DNA of 64,000 nt from CALMBW01 sp963779645 (GCA_963779645.1 CAVZYX010000005.1:1860001-1924000); one strand, 5' to 3'. Shown: positions 43,202 to 51,460, counted from the first letter of the stretch. The notes: generated by a model not told the origin, from the letters alone. Program-made: numbers and translations.

Positions 43202-45391
43202 GTGGTGACTTCTGAATCGGCGCATGCGCACACTTCGAATGTCGATCTGAGGCGGATCTTCCCGGTCGCACTCAGCGCGACTCTTGCGGTTTTCGGGATC
43301 CCGGGGTTGCTCGTTTTCTCTTGGATGCTGGTCGCCCAACCGACGCCCCCCATCCTCTTGATGGCGGCGGTGAGCATGGTGCTTTCCGGACTGCTGTCGG
43401 CCGCAGGGTCCGCGTTGTGGACAAGGCGTCCCGGTTCGGAGCAGTTGTCTTTCGGAGATCTGATGTTGTGGAACTGGTGGCGGATAAGGCGCGCTGAGGA
43501 CAAGCTCGTCCGCAACACTCGACGACTCGGCCTTAAGCGGGATGGTCACCCCTCCGGCGAGATATCGCTTTCTCGTGAAGAGCATCTCAAGGTTCTGCGT
43601 GATCTTTCTGCTGCATTGGAGATGAAGGATCCCTACACACACGGGCATTCTCTACGAGTCGCCCGACACGCTTTCCGGATAGCAGCCTCGATGGGGTTGT
43701 CGACCGGCGACCTCAACACGATCCGGATGGCCGCCGAGCTGCACGATGTTGGAAAGGTACGCATCCCTGACGGGATCCTCAGGAAACCCGGAAAACTTAC
43801 AGACGAAGAATATGAGGTCATCAAGGAGCACAGCGTCGTTGGTGCATACATGGTGGCGTCCGTAGCCAGCGTCGACATCATCGAAGCGGTTCGGCATCAT
43901 CACGAGCGGTGGGACGGGACCGGATATCCGGATCGTCTCGTAGGCACGGAGATCCCCTTGTTCGCTCGCGTGCTTGCAGTAGCCGACACCTACGACGCGA
44001 TCACTTCGAGCCGCCCTTACAGAGACAAGTCTGGCCGTGATCGGGCGATCGGGATCATCAAAGCCGAATCAGGTACCCAGTTCGATCCGATGGTTGTCGA
44101 GTGTTTCGTCGCTTCACTTCCGTCCCCGAGCCAGGTTATGGCCGGCTTAGCGATTCTCGTGCCGGGTGGACTCGAGATGCTTAAGAAGACTTCTGGCGCA
44201 ATCAGAAGGATGGGCAATGCGGGTCTCATGGAAACGGCACGTGCCGCTGGCGTCTCGGTCGTGATCTCGGCGAGCGTGGTCGCTCCGGCCGCTGCTCAGA
44301 TAAAGCCGTTCCATTCTGATAACGCCGTTGTGACCACCGATCGATCCGAGAAAGAGGAACCGATTGCGATGCTCGACGGGGGCCAAGCTGACTTCCCCGC
44401 CGACGAGGGCACCCTCGTTTCGGATCTAGACAGCGATCACACGCCTAAGCCGGATGCCGTGGAAGTGTTCCTCGCCGCACCCGGGGATGGTGACCCCGTG
44501 CTGGTTGCCGACGCAGGCGACGGCGAAGCTACCGATGACCCTCCCTCAGATGACGCTGTTGACTCCACCGAGGACGGTGGCGTGAGTCACGACGGTGACG
44601 GTGGCGGCTCGCAGGATGACGACGCCCAGGACACCGAAAACCCTGCAGACGAAGTGGTTGATGACGTCGTTGACAGCGTTGACCCACCGGGGCTCGGGGA
44701 TGACAACCCCGGTAAGGGCGACGACAACGGGAACGGGAACCCGGGAGATCCGCCCGGACAGGTGGACGATGACCCCGGTCACAACGGAGATAACGGCAAC
44801 GGCCATGGCAACGGCAACGGCAACGGTGACCCGGCAACGGAAACGGAAACGGAAACGGCAACGGCAACGATGACCCGGGCAACGGAAACGGAAACGGAAA
44901 CGGAAACGGCAACGGAAACGGAAACGGCAACGGAAACGGAAACGGCAACGGAAACGGAAACGGCAACGGAAACGGCAACGGCAACGGCAACGATGACCCG
45001 GGCAACGATGACGACCCTGACCCCGAGCCCACTCCGGAGCCCGACCCTGACCCCGACGACGATCCGGGCAACGGCAACGGCAACGATGACCCGGGCAACG
45101 GAAACGGAAACGGGAACGGAAACGGAAACGGCAACGATGACCCGGGCAACGGGAACGGAAACGGGAACGGGAACGGGAACGGGAACGGGAACGGGAACGG
45201 GAACGGGAACGGGAACGGCAAACGGAAACGGAAACGGAAACGATGACCCGGGCAACGAGCCCACTCCGGAGCCAGACCCTGACCCCGACGACGATCCGGG
45301 CAACGGCAACGGCAACGACGACCCGGGCAACGGCAATGGAAACGGCAACGGCGGGAACGGCAACGGGAACGGCAACGGGAACGGGCACTGA
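43202..45391 (+). CDS. Membrane HD-GYP domain protein with a Gly-Asn repeat tail
   Basis: The 729-codon frame begins with two membrane helices (about residues 20-45 and 50-70). A cytoplasmic HD-GYP domain follows, with HDVGKVRIPDGIL (about 180) and HHHERWDGTGYP (about 232), motifs of cyclic-di-GMP phosphodiesterases. A third hydrophobic, signal-like segment (SVVISASVVAPAAAQ, about 350) would place the acidic, Asp/Pro/Gly/Asn-rich C-terminal 370 residues outside the cell. Inside the repeat tract two compensating one-base changes (near 44833 and 45221) put about 129 codons in another frame, changing Gly-Asn repeats to Thr-Glu repeats. The GTG start has no clear ribosome site; GTG 43205 is equally possible. 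Confidence 0.85.
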   Translation: MVTSESAHAHTSNVDLRRIFPVALSATLAVFGIPGLLVFSWMLVAQPTPPILLMAAVSMVLSGLLSAAGSALWTRRPGSEQLSFGDLMLWNWWRIRRAEDKLVRNTRRLGLKRDGHPSGEISLSREEHLKVLRDLSAALEMKDPYTHGHSLRVARHAFRIAASMGLSTGDLNTIRMAAELHDVGKVRIPDGILRKPGKLTDEEYEVIKEHSVVGAYMVASVASVDIIEAVRHHHERWDGTGYPDRLVGTEIPLFARVLAVADTYDAITSSRPYRDKSGRDRAIGIIKAESGTQFDPMVVECFVASLPSPSQVMAGLAILVPGGLEMLKKTSGAIRRMGNAGLMETARAAGVSVVISASVVAPAAAQIKPFHSDNAVVTTDRSEKEEPIAMLDGGQADFPADEGTLVSDLDSDHTPKPDAVEVFLAAPGDGDPVLVADAGDGEATDDPPSDDAVDSTEDGGVSHDGDGGGSQDDDAQDTENPADEVVDDVVDSVDPPGLGDDNPGKGDDNGNGNPGDPPGQVDDDPGHNGDNGNGHGNGNGNGDPATETETETATATMTRATETETETETATETETATETETATETETATETATATATMTRATMTTLTPSPLRSPTLTPTTIRATATATMTRATETETGTETETATMTRATGTETGTGTGTGTGTGTGTGTGTANGNGNGNDDPGNEPTPEPDPDPDDDPGNGNGNDDPGNGNGNGNGGNGNGNGNGNGH
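44800..45388 (+). repeat. Hexanucleotide-type tandem repeat tract (GGNAAC) with DDPG spacers
   Basis: Imperfect repeats of GGAAAC, GGCAAC and GGGAAC run through this tract, encoding alternating Gly-Asn. They are punctuated by copies of GATGACCCGGGCAAC (Asp-Asp-Pro-Gly-Asn) and two near-identical Asp/Pro/Glu blocks (45007-45069 and 45257-45300). The nearly pure GGGAAC run at 45151-45216 suggests recent slippage expansion. One base is missing near 44833 and one is extra near 45221. Confidence 0.9.
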
Positions 45392-45408
45392 CAGGGAGCC
45401 CGGCCTTC

Positions 45409-46302
45409 TCAGATCGAAGCGATACTCCTGATCCTCCGTTTGATGCCGTAAGTGGGCGGTCCGATACCTGAGAGCAGGATCAGCCTCTGTGCCCGCCCTC
45501 TCTGTCCTCTGTAAGGCTCGAGCAGTTGCAGCATCCGCTCGTCCGTGCCGCGTCTTTCTCCGGCTAGCGACCAACACACGTTGTGGTGCATGTGGTAATC
45601 ACAGGTCACAACGACATCGGGAGCCCCCAAAGCGGCTTGCACCACGTGCGAAGCGGTCCACGGACCGATGCCCGGTATCGCTCTGAGCGTGCGCATGGCG
45701 ATATCCGGTTCGGCTTCAACCAGTCCTTCGAGCTTGTTCGCATGCCCTGCCGCAACCTTGATGGTTCTGGCCCGGCGTTCTTCGATCCCGAACGGATGGA
45801 GAACGTAGTAGGGGAGTTCGGCCATCCGTTCGGGAGTGGGCGGGAGCCGAACCGTGCCGGGGCCCGGGGCGGTTGTCCCAAGGGTGGTTACGACGCGCGA
45901 ATAGCTAGCGTGTGCCTCTTCACTCGTGACTTTCTGTTCGAGGATGAACGGCAAGAGCGCCTCGAAGAAGCCCAGCGAGCGGCACATCCTTAGACCTGGC
46001 CGCTTCTGCTGAAGCCGCCGCATCATTTCATCGGCCGGGCGAAATGCCGCCGGCTCGTCGTTGAGTCCTAGGAGATCGGCGGCGCGATCCAGAACCCATC
46101 CGGCTCCCGGGCCCCAGGCTTCTGCATCGATCTCGGGTGGCTTGGCGATCAATCTCAGCGTTGCCGGACCTTCGGGCGTGTGGGTAGCACGCAGCATCCC
46201 GTTGGACGTGATCCTGATGGTGGGGTCGTAGGGGCCGTGCCGCAGGGGGCCGAGTATCGCCCGCATGTCGAGGGTGTGGTCGAGCTTCAGAACGCGGCGC
46301 AC
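45409..46302 (-). CDS. DNA-3-methyladenine glycosylase (AlkA-like, HhH-GPD)
   Basis: This 297-residue protein has the helix-hairpin-helix motif LRAIPGIGPWTASHVVQAA and the catalytic Asp about 20 residues later (APDVVVTCDYHMHH), defining the HhH-GPD superfamily. The N-terminal region is AlkA-like. It would remove alkylated bases. There is no Cys cluster for an iron-sulfur site, which argues against MutY or Nth. It is convergent with the HD-GYP gene, whose stop is 18 bases away. Confidence 0.9.
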   Translation of the reverse strand: MRRVLKLDHTLDMRAILGPLRHGPYDPTIRITSNGMLRATHTPEGPATLRLIAKPPEIDAEAWGPGAGWVLDRAADLLGLNDEPAAFRPADEMMRRLQQKRPGLRMCRSLGFFEALLPFILEQKVTSEEAHASYSRVVTTLGTTAPGPGTVRLPPTPERMAELPYYVLHPFGIEERRARTIKVAAGHANKLEGLVEAEPDIAMRTLRAIPGIGPWTASHVVQAALGAPDVVVTCDYHMHHNVCWSLAGERRGTDERMLQLLEPYRGQRGRAQRLILLSGIGPPTYGIKRRIRSIASI

Positions 46303-46367
46303 TTATCCACCATAAAGGTGAGGTGTGTCAAAAGACTTCGTTGGGTTGCGAAGTTCTTCGCGCGCTG

Positions 46368-46373
46368 TAGGTT
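46368..46373 (+). promoter_or_regulatory. Leaderless promoter for the DUF3151 gene
   Basis: TAGGTT is the -10 box, seven bases before ATG 46381. TTGCGA at 46346-46351 makes a good -35 with a 16-base spacer, the most complete promoter of this type in the window. Confidence 0.65.
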
Positions 46374-46380
46374 GCGGCTC

Positions 46381-46785
46381 ATGGTTGACCTACCTATCGG
46401 TGAAGCACTGGAAACGACGATCGAGGAACCACCCGGCTCCCTGGAGGCGTTGAGCGCTGCCGAGAGCCCGGAGGATGTGAACCGAGTGGCAGCCGAGTTC
46501 CCCGAATGTCTGACTGCATGGGCCGCTCTTGGCGAAGCGGCGCTCGCTGCCGGCGGATCGGTGACTGCTTATGCCTACTTCCGCGTCGGTTACCACCGGG
46601 GGTTGGACCGGATCCGCCGGGCGGGCTGGAAAGGATCGGGGCGGGTCCCTTGGGCCCACGAGAGCAATCGAGGGTTCCTGCGGTCCCTGAGGGGGCTGGG
46701 GCAAGCGGCGGGAGCCATCGGCGAGAGCGCGGAAGAGCAACGTTGCGCCGAGTTCTTCGCTCAACTAGCACCAGATGCACCCTGA
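46381..46785 (+). CDS. DUF3151 family protein
   Basis: This 134-residue soluble protein matches the actinobacterial DUF3151 pattern: FPECLTAWAALGEAALA, then AYAYFRVGYHRGLDRIRRAGWKGSGRVPW and ESNRGFLRSL. The family has no known function. I choose ATG 46381 because the promoter spacing and family length agree; longer in-frame extensions run into the neighbouring gene's promoter region. Its end overlaps the RNA methyltransferase start by 11 bases, so the two are likely co-expressed. Confidence 0.88.
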   Translation: MVDLPIGEALETTIEEPPGSLEALSAAESPEDVNRVAAEFPECLTAWAALGEAALAAGGSVTAYAYFRVGYHRGLDRIRRAGWKGSGRVPWAHESNRGFLRSLRGLGQAAGAIGESAEEQRCAEFFAQLAPDAP

Positions 46786-47587
46786 CCCGATCACAAGCGT
46801 TTCCAATCCGCTCGTTAAGAGGCTGAGGAAGCTTCGTCACCGGAAGTTCCGCGAAGCCGATGGGGCTTTCCTCGTGGAAGGCATCGCTCAGGTTCGCCAG
46901 GCGATCGACAACGATGCACCGATCGAATCGCTGCTGGTCGCGCCGGATCTGCTCACCAGCGAGGGAGCTTGGGCGGAGATCGAACGGATGCGTGCCGGTG
47001 GCGCGGATGTTGTTTACCTGGGGCGCGAAGCGTTCGAAAGCATCGTCGAACACGATCACCCGTCCGGTTTCGCCGCGACGGTAAGGATCGTTGACCGCGC
47101 TCTCACCGATCTTGTAGCGGCCCCCGGCGATGTGTTCGTGGCGCTGCTCGACGTAGGCAACCCCGGCAACCTCGGATCGATAATCCGAACGGTCGATGCG
47201 GCGGGCGCCAACGGCGTCGTGATCGTCGGCGAGTCAACCGATCAGTTCCATCCGGTGTCGGTCAAAGCGTCGATGGGAACGCAGTTCCGCGTGCCGGTCC
47301 ACCGAACCGGATCGGTCGACGATCTGATCGCGTGGACGATGATGGAGAAGGTGGCGCTGGTCACCACATCGGTCCGGGCGGACACCCTGTTGTGGGACGC
47401 CGAGTTCCCCACACCCTTAGTTCTGTTGTTCGGAAGCGAAACTCATGGTCTCCCCCAAGAAGTGCTGGAGCGCGGAACGGTCTCGGTCAAGATGCCGATG
47501 GACGGCGTCGCGTCGTCACTCAACCTCGCAGTTTCGGTTGGCGTGATGCTCTACGAACTGAGGCGCAGATCAACCGGTAGCGGCTGA
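46775..47587 (+). CDS. SpoU/TrmH-family RNA 2'-O-ribose methyltransferase
   Basis: This 270-residue protein has an N-terminal substrate-binding domain (SNPLVKRLRKLRHRKFREAD ... FLVEGIAQVRQA) and a C-terminal SPOUT domain with NPGNLGSIIRTVDAAGANGV, LFGSETHGLP and VASSLNLAVSVGVMLYE, the three SpoU motifs. It would methylate a ribose in rRNA or tRNA; the exact position cannot be told. It overlaps DUF3151 by 11 bases and converges on the hydrolase gene. Confidence 0.93.
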   Translation: MHPDPITSVSNPLVKRLRKLRHRKFREADGAFLVEGIAQVRQAIDNDAPIESLLVAPDLLTSEGAWAEIERMRAGGADVVYLGREAFESIVEHDHPSGFAATVRIVDRALTDLVAAPGDVFVALLDVGNPGNLGSIIRTVDAAGANGVVIVGESTDQFHPVSVKASMGTQFRVPVHRTGSVDDLIAWTMMEKVALVTTSVRADTLLWDAEFPTPLVLLFGSETHGLPQEVLERGTVSVKMPMDGVASSLNLAVSVGVMLYELRRRSTGSG

Positions 47588-48217
47588 CGAGAGGCGGCGC
47601 GCGACTTCCTCCGATAGATCGTCGTACTTACCCCAGAAGAAGTGGTTGGCTCCCTTCATGACGAGGCATGTTGCTCCGGCTTCGGCCGCCCATGCCTGAC
47701 AGGCGTCGGGGTCGACGAGGTCGTCGTTGATCCCCACGATGAAGTGAGTTGGCGCTTTGAGGTCAACCTCTTCGGGCGGTGGGAGGCCGGCGGTAACACC
47801 CGGCTTCTCTTTGATCGCAGGTGCTATCGCGAGGCAAACCGCGAGATCGTCACGCTCGGCCGCCACCCGGACGGCGACCGCGGCTCCGAAAGACCAGCCT
47901 GCGATACAGACGGGAGTCTCGGGGAACCGCTGGTGAGCTTCGTCGATCGCGGCCATTGCGTCCTCAACCTCATCGATCCCTAGGGACGATTCGCCGTCAG
48001 AATCACCGATGCCCCTGAAGTTGAAACGCAGAACGGCCCACCCATCTCGCATCAAGCGATCGCGTATCGCTAGAAGCAACGGAGCGTTCATGGTGCCGCC
48101 CATCTTGGGATGGGGGTGGCAGAAAACGAGCACGTTGCTCGGCCCTGTATCGGGCTGGTCGAGCTCGGCCTCTAGTTCAAGACCATCGACGGTGTGAAGA
48201 CGGAGGGTCTCGGTCAG
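47570..48217 (-). CDS. Alpha/beta hydrolase, probably started at CTG
   Basis: The conserved part (CHPHPKMGGTM oxyanion region, nucleophile elbow AGWSFGAAVA, Asp in NDDLVDPD, His in GANHFFWG) defines a dienelactone-hydrolase-like esterase. A GTG start at 48133 would give 187 residues but cuts into the first strands. Coding-like sequence (LRLHTVDGLELEAELD) continues in frame up to a CTG at 48217. That codon overlaps the HIT stop (CTGA) and lies six bases after AAGGAGGT, so I extend the gene there to 215 residues. The substrate is unknown. Confidence 0.8.
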   Translation of the reverse strand: MTETLRLHTVDGLELEAELDQPDTGPSNVLVFCHPHPKMGGTMNAPLLLAIRDRLMRDGWAVLRFNFRGIGDSDGESSLGIDEVEDAMAAIDEAHQRFPETPVCIAGWSFGAAVAVRVAAERDDLAVCLAIAPAIKEKPGVTAGLPPPEEVDLKAPTHFIVGINDDLVDPDACQAWAAEAGATCLVMKGANHFFWGKYDDLSEEVARRLSSAATG

Positions 48218-48630
48218 AGCAAGACCTCCTTGCGGATCGCCTCTGCAACGTTCGCCATGTGCTCGGCGTCCGTGTACTTGGTCCGTGGCCAGAAGAATCC
48301 TCGCAAACCATCCTTGGGTCGGCGTGGAACGACGTGAACGTGTAGGTGCGGGACGCTCTGGCTCACTTTGTTGTTCATCGCCACGAAGGTCCCCGCGGCG
48401 TCCATGGATCTTTCGACCGCACCGGCCAGCGCCTGGACGTTTCGGAAGAGAGGTTGGATAAGCCCGTCCGGTAGGTCGGAGATCGTCACGTGGTGCTCGC
48501 GCGGGATGATGAGAGTGTGGCCCGGGAAGAGAGGCCGGTGATCGAGGAAGGCTATGCAGTCACCATCCTCGAAAACGACCTCTGCTGAAGTGTCGCCGTT
48601 GGCGATGGAGCAGAAGATGCAGTCGGGCAT
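48214..48630 (-). CDS. HIT-family nucleotide hydrolase
   Basis: From ATG 48630 the product has 138 residues: CIFCSIANGD near the start (zinc Cys pair), and the histidine triad in SVPHLHVHVVPR. HIT proteins hydrolyse adenosine 5'-phosphoramidates and similar nucleotides. The longer upstream frame is not conserved, and a TACGCT box exactly six bases before this ATG supports the choice. It is translationally coupled to the hydrolase gene downstream. Confidence 0.93.
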   Translation of the reverse strand: MPDCIFCSIANGDTSAEVVFEDGDCIAFLDHRPLFPGHTLIIPREHHVTISDLPDGLIQPLFRNVQALAGAVERSMDAAGTFVAMNNKVSQSVPHLHVHVVPRRPKDGLRGFFWPRTKYTDAEHMANVAEAIRKEVLL

Positions 48631-48636
48631 GGCCAG

Positions 48637-48642
48637 AGCGTA
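48637..48642 (-). promoter_or_regulatory. -10 box of a leaderless promoter for the HIT gene
   Basis: On the reverse strand TACGCT, then CTGGCC (six bases), then ATG. Confidence 0.6.
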
Positions 48643-48661
48643 AAGGGGTACAGGGACAAGC

Positions 48662-49333
48662 ATGGTCGAGGTCGCCTCAGGAACGATCGTCGTTTTCGCC
48701 GATCCCGGTTGCGCATGGGCGCATGCAGCGATGTATGGGCTCCATGAGGCTCGGCAGCGTCTGGGGCTCGAGGCTGTCTCGTTCGATATCCGTGCTTTCC
48801 CTCTCGAGCTACACAACTCGCGGCCCACGCCTAAATGGATCCTGGATGCCGAGGTACCAGTCGTTGGTGGGGCGGCCCCCAAGGCCGGCTGGGCCGTATG
48901 GCACAACGCCCTCTACCGGTATCCGGTGACGATGCTTCCGGCGATGGAAGCCGTTCACGCCGTCAAAGATCAGGATCTCGGCGTATCCGACCGCTTCGAC
49001 CGGGCACTCCGCATCGCTTTCTTCCGTGAGTCACGATGCATCTCGATGCACGAGGAGATCGTCTCGATCGGTTCATCGATCCAAGGACTCGATCCCGATC
49101 GGCTCGATAGAGATCTGCAGGAGGGGACCTATCGGCGGAAGGTGTTCGACGATTTCGAGAGCTCCAAGTCCGATGAGGTGAAGGGGAGTCCGCACGTTTT
49201 CTTGCCGGACGGCACCGACTTCCACAACCCCGGGATCGACATGAGCTGGGACGATCCGAAGAACGGTTTCCCTGTTATCCACAGCTACGACGTGTCCGTC
49301 TACGATGACATCCTTGTCAGGGCGAAGGTTTGA
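48662..49333 (+). CDS. DsbA-like thioredoxin-fold protein
   Basis: This 223-residue protein belongs to the DsbA/2-hydroxychromene-2-carboxylate isomerase group. It has a thioredoxin-like start with DPGCAWAHAAMYGLHEARQR, a helical insertion, and a cis-Pro region in VKGSPHVFLPDG. Only one Cys sits in the active-site position, so a disulfide oxidoreductase role is unlikely; glutathione- or mycothiol-like conjugate chemistry or isomerisation fits better. It is divergent from the HIT gene, with 31 bases between starts. Confidence 0.85.
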   Translation: MVEVASGTIVVFADPGCAWAHAAMYGLHEARQRLGLEAVSFDIRAFPLELHNSRPTPKWILDAEVPVVGGAAPKAGWAVWHNALYRYPVTMLPAMEAVHAVKDQDLGVSDRFDRALRIAFFRESRCISMHEEIVSIGSSIQGLDPDRLDRDLQEGTYRRKVFDDFESSKSDEVKGSPHVFLPDGTDFHNPGIDMSWDDPKNGFPVIHSYDVSVYDDILVRAKV

Positions 49334-49355
49334 TCTACCTCGAAGGAGAGGGGAC

Positions 49356-49649
49356 ATGGATCTAGACGCAGTGCGCGAGCAGGCTGAGATACACGGAAAT
49401 GCAGTGGTGGCCGGTGACTTTCGGACGGCGGGAGCCGCGCTTACGCCGGAGGCCCAAGCTCAGGCTCCGGGCGTAATGAAGGCGATGCCGAATCCATTGC
49501 GGTCCGCCGAGATCAGCAAGCTCGAAGCCGATGGTGAGGAATGTGTCGCGGTCATCACCTACAAAGGTGACGAAGGCTCCAACGTCGTGGTCTCTCGCTG
49601 GGCAGATCAGCAGGGCGAGCCGAAGATCATCGACTTAAGCTTGGGATAA
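49356..49649 (+). CDS. Hypothetical protein
   Basis: The ATG at 49356 follows AAGGAGAGG at five bases and gives a 97-residue soluble acidic protein. The sequence (VVAGDFRTAGAALTPEAQAQAP) hints at a SnoaL/NTF2-like small fold, but the match is not strong enough to name. It lies 22 bases after the DsbA-like gene and is probably co-transcribed. Confidence 0.7.
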   Translation: MDLDAVREQAEIHGNAVVAGDFRTAGAALTPEAQAQAPGVMKAMPNPLRSAEISKLEADGEECVAVITYKGDEGSNVVVSRWADQQGEPKIIDLSLG

Positions 49650-49680
49650 GAGCGCACCAAAGACTTACTTTCGAGCGCGT

Positions 49681-49686
49681 TATCCT
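49681..49686 (+). promoter_or_regulatory. -10 box of a leaderless promoter
   Basis: TATCCT, six bases (TGCGAC), then ATG 49693. No ribosome site. Confidence 0.6.
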
Positions 49687-49692
49687 TGCGAC

Positions 49693-50079
49693 ATGCCAAC
49701 CGCCGATATCTCTGGACTGCAGCGCAAAGTGATCGAGAATTCCGTTCGTCCTGCCCGGCTCAGCCAGGGGGATGCCGGGATCCCGGTTCGTAGCGGCAAG
49801 ACCCTGCCGTTCCTCGTCGAGCGAGGATGGTCGGCCCCCGAGGGCCAGTATGTCGAGAGCTTTTACCTCATCGACGCCACGTCCCGCGAGGTTCTTTACG
49901 AGGGCCCGCACAAAGAGCGTTTGGTGTGGGGCCTCCAGTCGGTCACCGGATTCAGCGACACCGTCCGCGTGCCGATCGAACTCACCCCTGGGAAATATGC
50001 GGTCGTGTTCGCTCTCGATGGAGTGAGCGGCGGCGAGTTCCCCGTCGAGGCTTTCGAAGTAGCTGAGGAAGCCGCCTAG
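49693..50079 (+). CDS. Hypothetical beta-rich protein
   Basis: This 128-residue protein has no signal peptide. Alternating hydrophobic/polar strands (FYLIDATSREVLYEGPHKER; TPGKYAVVFALDG) suggest a beta-sandwich. I do not recognise a family. It is a single gene between the DsbA-like cluster and the protease, with its own promoter. Confidence 0.65.
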   Translation: MPTADISGLQRKVIENSVRPARLSQGDAGIPVRSGKTLPFLVERGWSAPEGQYVESFYLIDATSREVLYEGPHKERLVWGLQSVTGFSDTVRVPIELTPGKYAVVFALDGVSGGEFPVEAFEVAEEAA

Positions 50080-50125
50080 TCTTCGGTACGCGTTGATCGC
50101 TGACGAGTAAGAACCGAGGGAGTTC

Positions 50126-51232
50126 ATGAAACGAAAGATCCTGACCGGCCTATGCCTGCTATCGGTGTCTGTGGCGGGCTGCTCTCTCGAGGGCGTTGCA
50201 GACCTTGCCGAGGAAGCGGCCGAGCCGCGACCGGAAGTCACGCTTGCAACGGAACCCATGGGGAGGGTGCCGGACTCGGACCTCGCAGACATGGTGGAGC
50301 GCGTCCTTCCCACCGTCGTCAACGTCAGGGTGCGTTCGGTCAGCTTCGATGAGTTCGGTGACGCCCAAGAGGGCCGCGGCCAAGGATCCGGCGTAGTCAT
50401 CGATCCCAGCGGCATCATCGTCACGAACAACCATGTCGTCGCCGGTGCGTCGGAGGTTGAGGTGGTCTTCAACGACGGCGAGAGGCTTGACGGACAGGTG
50501 ATCGGAACAGACCCCGATCACGATGTTGCGGTTATCCAGATCGATACCGACGAAGCTGTCGAGGCGATCCAGATAGGTGATTCGTCATCACTGCGACTCG
50601 GCGACGATGTCGTCGCGATCGGATTCCCTCTTGGTCTGGGTGGTCCGACGGTAACGAAGGGGATCGTGTCTGCCGAAGACCGTGACATCGACGTGCAGCA
50701 AGCAGACGCATCGCTGTCCGGAACGCTGGAAGGATTACTCCAAACCGACGCTGCCATCAACCCGGGTAACTCGGGTGGAGCTCTCGTAGACACCGCCGGC
50801 CGCTTGATCGGGATCAACACCGCCGCGGCACTCGCCAGTTCCGCAGAGAACATCGGATTTGCCATCCCGATCGATACCGCTCTCCCTATCGCCCAAGAGA
50901 TCATCGAAGATCCACCCGAAGAGCGGGCTTACCTCGGAGTCCAGATCCGAGACCTGTCTCCCGCTGTCGCGGGCCAGCTGGATATCGATCCAGACCTTGA
51001 AGGTGCATTGGTCATGGGGCTGTTCCCAGATGGTCCTGCTGAGACTGCCGGCATCGAGCAGGGTGACGTGATCATCGAGATCGGCGGGATCGACATCGAC
51101 GGAGTGGATGACGTAACCACTGCGCTTCGCGAGTCCGATCCCGGCGACGTCGTCGAGGTCGTGATCGTCCGAGACGGTGAAGAAGAAGTATTTGAGGTCG
51201 AGGTAGAAGCGCGGCCCACAACGTTCGGCTAG
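50126..51232 (+). CDS. HtrA/DegP-type serine protease lipoprotein
   Basis: This 368-residue protein has a lipoprotein signal (LSVSVAGCSLEG), then a trypsin-like domain. The catalytic triad lies in TNNHVVAGA (His, about 102), DHDVAVIQ (Asp, about 133) and NPGNSGGAL (Ser, about 216). One PDZ domain follows (YLGVQIRDLSPAV ... GDVIIEIGG). HtrA proteases degrade or refold damaged envelope proteins. Most actinobacterial HtrA proteins carry a membrane helix; this one is lipid-anchored. GAGGGA precedes the ATG. Confidence 0.93.
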   Translation: MKRKILTGLCLLSVSVAGCSLEGVADLAEEAAEPRPEVTLATEPMGRVPDSDLADMVERVLPTVVNVRVRSVSFDEFGDAQEGRGQGSGVVIDPSGIIVTNNHVVAGASEVEVVFNDGERLDGQVIGTDPDHDVAVIQIDTDEAVEAIQIGDSSSLRLGDDVVAIGFPLGLGGPTVTKGIVSAEDRDIDVQQADASLSGTLEGLLQTDAAINPGNSGGALVDTAGRLIGINTAAALASSAENIGFAIPIDTALPIAQEIIEDPPEERAYLGVQIRDLSPAVAGQLDIDPDLEGALVMGLFPDGPAETAGIEQGDVIIEIGGIDIDGVDDVTTALRESDPGDVVEVVIVRDGEEEVFEVEVEARPTTFG

Positions 51233-51246
51233 GAGGGCGCACAGGC

Positions 51247-51252
51247 TACGCT
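51247..51252 (+). promoter_or_regulatory. -10 box of a leaderless promoter for the Ubl-thiolase operon
   Basis: TACGCT ends seven bases before ATG 51260. The intervening bases (GCCTTCT) cannot be a ribosome site. Confidence 0.6.
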
Positions 51253-51259
51253 GCCTTCT

Positions 51260-51460
51260 ATGAAGGTCAAGCTCCGCAACCCAGATCGGATCGTCGAGGT
51301 GCAGGGACCGTCAACGGTTCGTGACCTGCTCCACGAGCTCAACATCGTGCCGGAGGCCGTGCTGGTAATCCGACAGGCAACCCTGTTGACCAGGGACGAG
51401 ACCCTCGAAGCCGACGACGAGGTCGAGGTACGACCAGTGCTCAGTGGCGGCAGCCGATGA
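51260..51460 (+). CDS. Ubiquitin-like sulfur carrier (MoaD/ThiS/TtuB family)
   Basis: This 66-residue beta-grasp protein (MKVKLRNPDRIVEVQGPSTV ... EVRPVLSGG) is of the type that is thiocarboxylated on a C-terminal Gly-Gly and donates sulfur. Two residues, Ser-Arg, follow the Gly-Gly here, so removal of the tail or unusual chemistry would be needed. The next gene is a TtuA-type tRNA thiolase overlapping by four bases, pointing to a TtuB-like role in tRNA 2-thiolation. The activating E1-like enzyme is not in the window. Confidence 0.85.
   Translation: MKVKLRNPDRIVEVQGPSTVRDLLHELNIVPEAVLVIRQATLLTRDETLEADDEVEVRPVLSGGSR

Noticed and set aside
44800..45388. Possible CRISPR array
   Set aside because: The repeats are contiguous hexanucleotide units in a coding frame, without unique spacers of equal length, and no cas genes are present.
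44529..45577. Several long reverse-strand frames rich in Pro-Phe or Arg-Ser repeats
   Set aside because: They are by-products of the GGNAAC repeat tract, which is open in most frames; the forward frame carries the HD-GYP domain.
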